NCBI GenBank assembly: GCA_965151315.1
Contig: CBCTZG010000046.1
Coordinates: 1-19,996 of the forward strand
DNA: 19,996 bases
Direction of reading: 5' to 3'
Source: Avimonoglobus sp965151315
GTDB lineage: Bacteria > Bacillota > Clostridia > UBA1381
Shown: in pieces, positions 15,031-19,996 of the stretch
How positions within the stretch are numbered: the stretch's first letter is position 1
How the letters are laid out: every line of letters begins with the position of its first letter
Made by a program: the position numbers and the translations under genes
The notes under the pieces: generated by a model
Seen by the model: the letters and a program-made list of their open reading frames with translations, nothing else
Database searches by the model: none
Told to the model about the DNA's origin: nothing

Positions 15031-15790
15031 AGTAAAGGTTTTGAACTGCCAGGCGGTGGCGGAGGCCGAGAAAAACATGGTGTTTGCGGCCAGGCTTACC
15101 CAGCGCGGGCATAAGATCAATACAATGGAGGATCTGACGGCGCTTTATGAAAAGTCGTTCAGCAATGATACCGTAACGGCGATCAGCAAGCTCCCGCACC
15201 CCACGATCCAGAAATTCGCGGTTATCACCGTTGCCATTGTAGGCGCAAGCAGGCGTTTCCTTGCGCAGATCACCAGGCACCAGAACGAGGTAAAGTTTAT
15301 GAGTGCGTCCTTACAGTACAGCAACTATGCGGGACAGGCGGATTTTGCTGTACCCTATGAGATTTTGACTGCGCCGAAGGCAATTCAGGAAATGTATCTG
15401 GAAAGCTGTAAATCCGATATGGATTGTTACGAAGAACTGTGCGCGGCAGGGATCGGGCACGACGCGGCGGGCTATGTCACGCCCCAGGGCCTTAGGAATG
15501 TGCTGATTATCAGCGCAACACCTTACCAGTGGAAACATATCATCGGCCAGCGGGTATGCCGGCGCAATACGGACGAGACCCGGATCGTGCTCCTGAAAAT
15601 CTGGCAGGAGCTTTTTTCATTGAGCCAGGTACTCTTTGCTCCCGATCTTACCGGCCCTTTCTGCCAGAGAGATCAATGTCTGGAGGGGAAAATGAGCTGC
15701 AAAAGAAAGATCGCGGGCAGCATGACGCCCGGCGGGATTTTGGCGGCGGATTACCCGCTGCTTATGGAAGGCGGCGCCCATGAAGATTAA
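15017..15790 (+). CDS. thyX: FAD-dependent thymidylate synthase ThyX (phage/ICE-type variant)
   Basis: 257 residues from the ATC at 15017 (249 if the TTG at 15041 is used). ThyX makes dTMP from dUMP with methylene-tetrahydrofolate, NAD(P)H and FAD. The protein shows the family layout: N-terminal strand, VAEAEKNMVFAARLTQRG helix, AIVGASRRFLAQITRHQ helix, the substrate-loop segment ending in SASLQYSNYA with FAVPYEIL after it, and a C-terminal helix WKHIIGQRVCRRNTDETR with the conserved Arg region. The signature is RHQNEVKFMSASLQY (87-101) where classical ThyX has RHRxxSxxxxSxRY: the third Arg is Gln, the Arg before Tyr is Gln, and the loop is one residue longer. I recall such variants in Firmicutes mobile elements. 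It overlaps the upstream gene by 14 nt and dut by 11 nt, so these genes form one operon that turns dUTP into dTMP. Confidence 0.88.
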   Translation: MNRIEVKVLNCQAVAEAEKNMVFAARLTQRGHKINTMEDLTALYEKSFSNDTVTAISKLPHPTIQKFAVITVAIVGASRRFLAQITRHQNEVKFMSASLQYSNYAGQADFAVPYEILTAPKAIQEMYLESCKSDMDCYEELCAAGIGHDAAGYVTPQGLRNVLIISATPYQWKHIIGQRVCRRNTDETRIVLLKIWQELFSLSQVLFAPDLTGPFCQRDQCLEGKMSCKRKIAGSMTPGGILAADYPLLMEGGAHED

Positions 15791-16193
15791 GCTGATCGAT
15801 TTTGGCGTGCCGGAGGATCAGAGACCCTACCGGCCACATGGGAACGATGCCGGCGCGGATGTGTATATGCCCTATGACTGCACCCTACAGCCCGGCGAGA
15901 TTACGAAAATTCCCCTGGGATTTGGGATCGAGGTGCCGGATGGGTTTGCCGGATATGTGTTCCCCCGCAGCAGCATGGCTGTCAAAGGGCTGGTCTGCGA
16001 GCTGCCGCCTGTAGATTCCGGCTACCGTGGGGAAATCCATGCAATTCTTAGCAATGTGAGCAGCCAGACGCGGCACATTCCCAAAGGTTCAAGGATCGGC
16101 CAGCTCGTCATTACGCCGGTGGTGATCGCGGATTTTGTGACAGAGCTTGGGGAGCAGCGGGGCACCGGCGCCTTTGGCAGTACAGGGAAATGA
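15780..16193 (+). CDS. dut: dUTP diphosphatase (trimeric dUTPase)
   Basis: 137 residues, the normal length for the trimeric enzyme. All five motifs are present: motif 1 DAGADVY (23-29), motif 2 PRSSMAVKG (62-70), motif 3 VDSGYRGEI (78-86) with the catalytic D79, motif 4 GSRIGQLVI (103-111) and motif 5 RGTGAFGSTG (127-136). The enzyme hydrolyses dUTP to dUMP and pyrophosphate, keeping uracil out of DNA and feeding dUMP to ThyX encoded just upstream. The ATG overlaps the thyX stop by 11 nt. A strong bidirectional terminator follows 16 nt after the stop, so dut closes the rightward operon. The call is secure. Confidence 0.97.
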   Translation: MKIKLIDFGVPEDQRPYRPHGNDAGADVYMPYDCTLQPGEITKIPLGFGIEVPDGFAGYVFPRSSMAVKGLVCELPPVDSGYRGEIHAILSNVSSQTRHIPKGSRIGQLVITPVVIADFVTELGEQRGTGAFGSTGK

Positions 16194-16209
16194 TAAAGAG
16201 TGCAGCAGG

Positions 16210-16243
16210 AAAATGAGCCGCCAGACAAAAGGCGGCTCATTTT
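16210..16243. terminator. Bidirectional terminator after dut
   Basis: A 13-bp perfect stem (16210-16222 with 16231-16243; core TGAGCCGCC/GGCGGCTCA) encloses the 8-nt loop AGACAAAA. AAAA on the left arm and TTTT on the right arm give a U tract in either direction. It ends the rightward transfer/nucleotide operon and would also stop leftward transcripts that pass the XRE gene. Confidence 0.8.
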
Positions 16244-16309
16244 AGGACAAAACAGGGATTATCGCCGGTATAGGGATGGGACATTATCAGGACATTACCG
16301 GATACAATA
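16244..16309. other. Short spacer with a tandem 9-mer
   Basis: No coding signal is seen. GGACATTAT (16279-16287) and GGACATTAC (16290-16298) form an imperfect direct repeat with an 11-bp period, about one helical turn. No known function. Confidence 0.3.
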
Positions 16310-16338
16310 TTAAGAAAAGCGGCCAACTGCTGGCCGCT
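16310..16338 (-). terminator. Intrinsic terminator of the XRE gene
   Basis: On the minus strand AGCGGCCA pairs with TGGCCGCT across a 5-nt loop (16318-16338 on the plus strand), followed by TTTTCTTA. The stem begins directly after the TAG stop of the regulator gene (16339-16341). Confidence 0.8.
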
Positions 16339-16656
16339 CTACCGTTTGCTATTGAGTTCTTTCATAATGCCGAGAATATATTCCATTGATTTTGAGTCCA
16401 GTTTTTTGGCCTCAGTCATAAATTCCTGTAGTGTCTGCGGGCAGGCATTTCCTTCATCAAAGAATTCCTGGGGTGTTACGCCGAGATATTCGCAGATGTA
16501 GAAAAAGGACTGCATGGCGGGAAGTGACTTCTTATTCTCAATGTTATTGATGTAATTGTTCGCCTGACCCAGCGACAAAGACATGTCACGGGCAGATACT
16601 CCCTTTAGCGCCCTTAGCTTTGCCAGCCGTTCCGGGACAAAATCTTCATACATCAT
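16339..16656 (-). CDS. XRE (Cro/C1-type helix-turn-helix) transcriptional regulator
   Basis: 105 residues from the ATG at 16656; a second ATG follows directly (16653) and is 8 nt from AAGGAGG (16662-16668), so either may be used. A longer reading that starts upstream of the ribosome site is unlikely. The helix-turn-helix is near residues 9-62: ERLAKLRALKGVSARDMSLSLGQANNYINNIENKKSLPAMQSFFYICEYLGV-type order, with the family's LPAMQ and EYLGVTPQEFFD segment. The C-terminal part (about 70-105) is helical (LQEFMTEAKKLDSKSMEYIL) and could dimerise. It is transcribed away from the SLOG gene and has its own terminator, so it probably acts as a repressor of the divergent promoter region and of itself. 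No peptidase domain is present, so it is not of the ImmR-ImmA fused type. Confidence 0.92.
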   Translation of the reverse strand: MMYEDFVPERLAKLRALKGVSARDMSLSLGQANNYINNIENKKSLPAMQSFFYICEYLGVTPQEFFDEGNACPQTLQEFMTEAKKLDSKSMEYILGIMKELNSKR

Positions 16657-16672
16657 AGTCACCTCCTTCTGC

Positions 16673-16701
16673 ATAATAGATTGTACCTTACAGGAGGTAA
16701 A
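16673..16701 (-). promoter_or_regulatory. Candidate promoter of the XRE gene
   Basis: On the minus strand TTTACC (16701-16696) and TATTAT (16678-16673) are separated by 17 nt. Transcription would start near 16666, giving a very short leader that just retains GGAGG. TACAAT (16685-16680) is another -10 candidate, with no matching -35. The -10 box lies inside one copy of the 10-bp inverted repeat. Confidence 0.35.
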
Positions 16702-16730
16702 TATTCGGTAGATGAAAAAGGGTATTTGCG

Positions 16731-16759
16731 TTGACTTGCTAAAATAAACCTACTACACT
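16731..16759 (+). promoter_or_regulatory. Promoter of the SLOG-DUF3789-DUF5688 genes
   Basis: TTGACT (16731-16736) and TACACT (16754-16759) are separated by 17 nt, a sigma-A-like promoter. CTTGCTA (16735-16741) and TAGCAAG (16761-16767) form a perfect 7-bp inverted repeat that brackets the spacer and -10 box, which is a typical operator position. Confidence 0.6.
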
Positions 16760-16800
16760 ATAGCAAGGCGGTAGTTTTAATCTATTATCGGAGGTGCCAG

Positions 16801-17292
16801 ATGAAAAAGAAAACATGCTGTGTCACGGGACACAGGGATTTACCGCAGAATCAGATCAACTATGTAAAGGCTGCCCTGCTGCGTGAAATTGAAAAATCGG
16901 TTGCGGACGGCTTTACCTGCTTCATGAGTGGGGTCGCGGAGGGCGTGGATCAGTATTTTGTGGAAATAGTTATGGAAAAGCAGAAAGATGATCCTTCATT
17001 GGAATTGATTGCCGTAATCCCATATCAGAAACGGCTGGACAGTCTCAGGGCAAAGAGGCGGACCTATGAAATGCTGGAGGCTTGCCGTGATGTGGTTGTG
17101 ATACAGGAGGAATACCAGCCCAGCGTCTATTCCCACCGCAACCGCTATATGGTGGAACACTCTGACCGGGTAATCGCGGTGTATGACGGGCGGGAAAAAG
17201 GCGGAACCGTAAGGACGATCCGCTTCGCACATCAAATGAAAAAAGAACTGCGGGAAATACCCGTGGGAGAAATCTATTTCCCGAAAAAGTAA
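16801..17292 (+). CDS. SLOG / DUF1273-like family protein
   Basis: 163 residues. The N-terminus KKKTCCVTGHRDLP and the MSGVAEGVDQYFVEIV segment are the two nucleotide-binding glycine motifs of the SLOG superfamily in the DUF1273 (YpsA-like) branch, with VIPYQKRLDSL and DRVIAVYDGREKGGTVRTIRFA as the later conserved parts. SLOG domains bind nucleotides or nucleotide derivatives (related proteins include DprA and the LOG enzymes) and are often placed as sensors in defence or stress systems; the reaction of DUF1273 proteins is not established. GGAGG at 16790-16794 stands 6 nt before the ATG. The gene is divergent from the XRE regulator and shares its control region. A strong terminator follows, so it may be expressed largely alone. 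Confidence 0.85.
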   Translation: MKKKTCCVTGHRDLPQNQINYVKAALLREIEKSVADGFTCFMSGVAEGVDQYFVEIVMEKQKDDPSLELIAVIPYQKRLDSLRAKRRTYEMLEACRDVVVIQEEYQPSVYSHRNRYMVEHSDRVIAVYDGREKGGTVRTIRFAHQMKKELREIPVGEIYFPKK

Positions 17293-17317
17293 AACAGAAT
17301 AAGACAACTTGGCACAG

Positions 17318-17347
17318 CGCTCACTTGGACAGTGGGCGTTTTCTTTT
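17318..17347 (+). terminator. Intrinsic terminator after the SLOG gene
   Basis: CGCTCACT (17318-17325) pairs with AGTGGGCG (17331-17338; one G-T pair) across a 5-nt loop, followed by TTTTCTTTT. It ends 8 nt before the ribosome site of the next small gene, and no promoter is evident between them. Read-through or antitermination would be needed to reach the next genes. Confidence 0.75.
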
Positions 17348-17367
17348 GCCCGAAAGGAGGCATTTTT

Positions 17368-17502
17368 ATGTGGAGTATCATAACACACCTTATCGCATTT
17401 ACAGCCGGTACGGTAGCCGGCGTTGTGCTGCTCTGTCTGATGCAGGCAGGAAAAATGGCGGATGAAGGTTACGAAAATATGGAACGGAGGAATAATAGAT
17501 GA
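17368..17502 (+). CDS. DUF3789-like small membrane protein
   Basis: 44 residues, MWSIITHLIAFTAGTVAGVV followed by LLCLMQAGK and a charged tail rich in Glu, Asn and Arg. The single membrane span covers about residues 5-26. AAAGGAGG (17353-17360) stands 7 nt before the ATG, and the TGA overlaps the ATG of the DUF5688 gene (ATGA), so it is translated together with it. The size, the single span ending in CLMQ and the partner gene fit the DUF3789 family of clostridial mobile elements. The function is unknown; it may hold a partner protein at the membrane. Confidence 0.72.
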   Translation: MWSIITHLIAFTAGTVAGVVLLCLMQAGKMADEGYENMERRNNR

Positions 17503-18524
17503 ATACTGAAATTGCGGAATATATCAAAAACCATATCCGGGAGTATTTACCGCCGGAGTATCAGGAGGCTCATATCACTCTGGAAGAAGTGACAAAAGGA
17601 AATGACCGGAGGCTTACCGGCCTTATGATCCGAAACGACGGAGAAATTACTGTCCCGACAATCTATTTGGAACCCTATGCCAAGCAGCTTGCGCAGGGGC
17701 GGCCAATGGATGAAATCATACGGGAAATCGTACAGATCAGGACGGAACAAGATACCAGGGTTCCCTTTGAAGTATCGGACTTAATGGATTACAGACAAGT
17801 AAAGCCCATGCTTGCTATCCGTCTATGCGATCCTGAACAAAACCGGGAGTATTTGAAAGATAAACCGTTTACCCCGTGCGGAGAGTTGGCTGCGGTCTAC
17901 CGGATTCAGGTCATGGAGAGCAAAGAGGGTGTTGCCTCTGCTGTTGTTACAGATCGTATGATGGAATTGTGGGGTGTTACTAAAGAGCAGCTTCATCAGG
18001 ATGCAGTTGCGGCAGAAACAGAAAGAAGCCCGGTCTGTTTTTACAGTATGGAAGATATGATGGACGAAATCATGTTCTCGTCAAAACCTGAAAATCTGTT
18101 TGAGTGCACAGAACCGTTGGATGCAGCTACTATGCCAATGTATGTTCTGACAAATGCCAGCAAAGTAAACGGTTCCGGGATTCTTGCGCGGGACGGGGTT
18201 CTGGATAAAATCGGTGAGCTGCTTGGAAAGAATTTCTATGTTCTCCCCTCGTCTATACATGAGGTGCTGATCGTACCGGATAATGGCGATATGCAGGCAA
18301 AGGAACTGGAAAGCATGGTTAAGGAAGTTAATGCGACCCAGGTGGCTCCGGCTGACCTTCTTTCCGATAAGGTACAGTATTATGACCGGGCGGCAAAAAC
18401 TCTTGGCCGGAAACAGGAAAAGGGGCTCCTGGAACGGCTGGCAGAAAATAAGGCGCAGGTAAAAGAACAGGCAGAAAAAGCACCAAAGGAAAAAACAGCG
18501 GCAAAACAGGAACCGAGTTTATAA
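17499..18524 (+). CDS. DUF5688 family protein
   Basis: 341 residues, no signal peptide or membrane span. The N-terminal part (about 1-120, ITLEEVTKGNDRRLTGLMIR, PTIYLEPYAKQL and QVKPMLAIRL) and the central region with LWGVTKEQLHQDA and VLTNASKVNGSGILARDGVL and FYVLPSSIHEVLIVP match the DUF5688 proteins found beside topoisomerase and DUF3849-type genes on clostridial ICEs. The C-terminus is a charged Lys/Glu/Ala-rich tail (about 300-341), probably disordered. The ATG overlaps the upstream TGA by 4 nt. The coding region is visibly more AT-rich than the transfer genes, as are its two upstream neighbours, which suggests a separate origin. The function is unknown. A terminator-like hairpin follows the stop at once. 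Confidence 0.85.
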   Translation: MNTEIAEYIKNHIREYLPPEYQEAHITLEEVTKGNDRRLTGLMIRNDGEITVPTIYLEPYAKQLAQGRPMDEIIREIVQIRTEQDTRVPFEVSDLMDYRQVKPMLAIRLCDPEQNREYLKDKPFTPCGELAAVYRIQVMESKEGVASAVVTDRMMELWGVTKEQLHQDAVAAETERSPVCFYSMEDMMDEIMFSSKPENLFECTEPLDAATMPMYVLTNASKVNGSGILARDGVLDKIGELLGKNFYVLPSSIHEVLIVPDNGDMQAKELESMVKEVNATQVAPADLLSDKVQYYDRAAKTLGRKQEKGLLERLAENKAQVKEQAEKAPKEKTAAKQEPSL

Positions 18525-18548
18525 GGGCAGCTATGCGGCTGCCTTTTC
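18524..18548 (+). terminator. Terminator or attenuator between the DUF5688 gene and topB
   Basis: GGCAGC (18526-18531) pairs with GCTGCC (18538-18543) across a 6-nt loop, with extra A-T and G-T pairs at the base, and TTTTCTAT follows. It starts at the DUF5688 stop codon and ends 16 nt before the topB ribosome site. Confidence 0.65.
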
Positions 18549-18575
18549 TATATTCAAAGAAATGGAGGATGACAA

Positions 18576-19996
18576 GTGAAATTAGTGATTGCAGAAAAGC
18601 CCTCTGTCGCTATGGCTTTGGCGGCGGTATTGGGCGCAGATGAGAAAAAGGACGGCTATCTGGAAGGCGGCGGCTACCTGGTGAGCTGGTGCGTCGGCCA
18701 CCTTCTGGAGCTGGCACAGCCTGAAGCCTACGGGGAACAGTATGCCAGATGGCGCTATGGCGATCTGCCGATCCTGCCGGACGAATGGAAATATGAGGTG
18801 CCGAAGGACAAGAAGAAACAGCTTGACCTCCTGTGCCGGCTGATGAAGGACAAACGGGTGGATTCCGTGGTGTGCGCCACTGACGCCGGACGCGAGGGTG
18901 AGCTGATCTTCCGTCTGGTCTATGAGTATGCCGGGTGCAGGAAACCGATGGAACGCCTCTGGATTTCCAGTATGGAGGACGCGGCGATCCGGGACGGTTT
19001 TGAACACCTGCGCCCCGGTAAGGATTATGACCGTCTCTATGAGGCCGCGGTTTGCCGGGCCGGTGCGGACTGGCTGGTTGGGATCAATGCGACCAGGCTG
19101 TTTTCTGTCTTGTACGGCGTCACCCTGAATGTCGGGCGCGTCATGTCCCCAACGCTGGCGCTTTTGGTGCAGCGTGAGGCAGAGATTCAGGCATTTACCA
19201 GCAGGCCCTTCTATGTCCCAGAGATCACTTGCGGCGGTCTTACTGCTTCCGGTGATAAGCTGGCGGAAAAACAGGCAGCAGAGACAATCCGCAGGGAATG
19301 TGACGGGCAGACGGCTTCTGTCCTTTCAGTGGAAAAGCAGGTAAAGACCGTACAGCCTCCCCGCCTCTATGATCTGACGACCTTGCAGCGGGAATGTAAC
19401 CGTATCTACGGCTACACCGCCCAGCAGACCCTTGACTACCTGCAATCCCTCTATGAGAAAAAGCTGGCGACCTATCCCCGTACCGACAGCCAGTATTTGA
19501 CCGAGGATATGCAGGCAACCGCCGCCTCCCTGATCCTGTGGCTGCGGGACAACATGCCTTTCGGGAAAGGATGCCTGGAAGAACCGGATATTGACCGGGT
19601 AACGGATGGCAGTAAAGTCACCGACCACCATGCCATTATTCCCACCGTGGAGATCGCCCGGACGGACCTGTCTGCTCTCCCTTCCGGGGAACGGGATGTT
19701 TTGGCGCTGATCGCCATGAGGCTCCTTTGCGCCACCGGCCAGACGCACCGCTTTGAGGCGGTCACGGTGGTACTGGATTGTGCAGGCCATTCCTTCACAG
19801 CGAAAGGAAAGACCGTCTTGCAGGCAGGTTGGAAGGAAATTGAACGGCTCTACCGCATGGGGCTGAAACAGGCGGAACTGGAAAAGGAGGACCCCGCAGA
19901 CGCGGCCTTGCCGGAGCTTACCCAGGGCCAGACCTTTGAACCGGTGGCAGCAGGCGTCCGGGAAGGCAAGACCTCCCCGCCAAAGCACTATACGGA
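18576..19996 (+). CDS. topB: DNA topoisomerase III (type IA), N-terminal part
   Basis: The frame is open from the GTG at 18576 to the right edge: 473 residues of a protein usually about 600-700 long. GGAGG at 18564-18568 stands 7 nt before the GTG. Toprim domain: KLVIAEKPSVAMALA at the N-terminus with the first acidic residue, WCVGHLLELAQPE, and CATDAGREGELIFR with D103; the usual DxDxEGE is DAGREGE, so the second Asp is Gly. INATRLFSVLYG and VGRVMSPTLALLVQRE follow, then LYDLTTLQRECNR. The catalytic tyrosine is Y300 in TYPRTDSQYL, and DHHAIIPT near 350 is typical. Type IA enzymes cut one DNA strand and pass the other; ICE-borne topB probably helps separate or relax element DNA during rolling-circle replication and transfer. 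Confidence 0.95.
   Translation, partial: MKLVIAEKPSVAMALAAVLGADEKKDGYLEGGGYLVSWCVGHLLELAQPEAYGEQYARWRYGDLPILPDEWKYEVPKDKKKQLDLLCRLMKDKRVDSVVCATDAGREGELIFRLVYEYAGCRKPMERLWISSMEDAAIRDGFEHLRPGKDYDRLYEAAVCRAGADWLVGINATRLFSVLYGVTLNVGRVMSPTLALLVQREAEIQAFTSRPFYVPEITCGGLTASGDKLAEKQAAETIRRECDGQTASVLSVEKQVKTVQPPRLYDLTTLQRECNRIYGYTAQQTLDYLQSLYEKKLATYPRTDSQYLTEDMQATAASLILWLRDNMPFGKGCLEEPDIDRVTDGSKVTDHHAIIPTVEIARTDLSALPSGERDVLALIAMRLLCATGQTHRFEAVTVVLDCAGHSFTAKGKTVLQAGWKEIERLYRMGLKQAELEKEDPADAALPELTQGQTFEPVAAGVREGKTSPPKHYT

Larger units (their letters stand above)
16673..16788. promoter_or_regulatory. Divergent control region with paired 10-bp inverted repeat
   Basis: ATAATAGATT (16673-16682) is the exact reverse complement of AATCTATTAT (16779-16788). 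Each transcript thus carries AATCTATTAT just upstream of its ribosome site. The symmetrical placement between two divergent genes suggests binding sites for the XRE protein, or matched leader elements. Between them lie TACCT/AGGTA (16684-16699) and CTTGCTA/TAGCAAG (16735-16767). Confidence 0.5.

Noticed and set aside
16279..16298. Tandem GGACATTAY repeat as iteron, CRISPR or att site
   Set aside because: There are only two short copies, no spacer regularity and no nearby integrase or replication gene; probably chance or a minor spacer feature.
1..19996. CRISPR array, tRNA, rRNA, insertion sequence or oriT
   Set aside because: I looked for regular repeats, cloverleaf-like segments, transposase or relaxase motifs and terminal inverted repeats and saw none.

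Overview
The window is an internal segment of an integrative and conjugative element (ICE, a CTn-type conjugative transposon) of the kind found in gut Clostridia such as Lachnospiraceae and Oscillospiraceae. The reasons are the fixed gene order of a Gram-positive type IV secretion module (Maff2/VirB2-like, VirB6/TrbL-like, PrgI/VirB3-like, VirB4 ATPase, two-domain cell-wall hydrolase, DUF4315, DUF4366, large adhesin plus class B sortase), the strong GGAGG ribosome sites, and the topB, DUF3789 and DUF5688 genes typical of these elements. Most of the window looks GC-rich. No relaxase, coupling protein, integrase, oriT or attachment site lies in this part, so the element extends past both ends.

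Layout. 1-4889: T4SS core (partial Maff2 gene, VirB6-like, SpoVG family, MT-A70 DNA methyltransferase, PrgI, VirB4). 4935-9138: envelope part (M23 plus NlpC/P60 hydrolase, DUF4315, DUF4366). 9182-14104: one 1640-residue ORF that joins a thioester/Cna-B adhesin with a VPQTG sorting signal to a complete class B sortase. 14162-16193: a small unknown protein followed by a phage-like nucleotide module (MazG/Nmad-like protein, ThyX, dUTPase). A bidirectional terminator closes this operon. 16339-16656 (minus strand): XRE repressor with its own terminator. 16657-16800: divergent control region with paired inverted repeats. 16801-18524: SLOG/DUF1273 protein, DUF3789 small membrane protein and DUF5688 protein, in visibly more AT-rich DNA with intrinsic terminators at the borders. 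18576 to the right edge: topoisomerase III (topB), cut off by the window end.

How it fits together. The VirB-like proteins would build the transfer channel, powered by VirB4. The hydrolase opens the peptidoglycan. The adhesin, anchored by the sortase carried in the same polypeptide, would hold the recipient or a host surface. The methyltransferase, ThyX, dUTPase and topoisomerase III act on DNA or its precursors and would help the transferred DNA establish itself. The XRE protein probably controls its own gene and the divergent SLOG operon.

The least ordinary points are: (1) the adhesin-sortase fusion with a membrane hairpin topology; (2) two neighbouring genes, including thyX, whose best start codon is AUC placed at normal distance from strong GGAGGG sites; (3) a textbook intrinsic terminator inside the 5' end of virB4, 13 bases after the prgI stop, in a region where prgI and virB4 overlap by 101 nt; (4) a 10-bp inverted repeat placed just upstream of the ribosome sites of both divergent genes.
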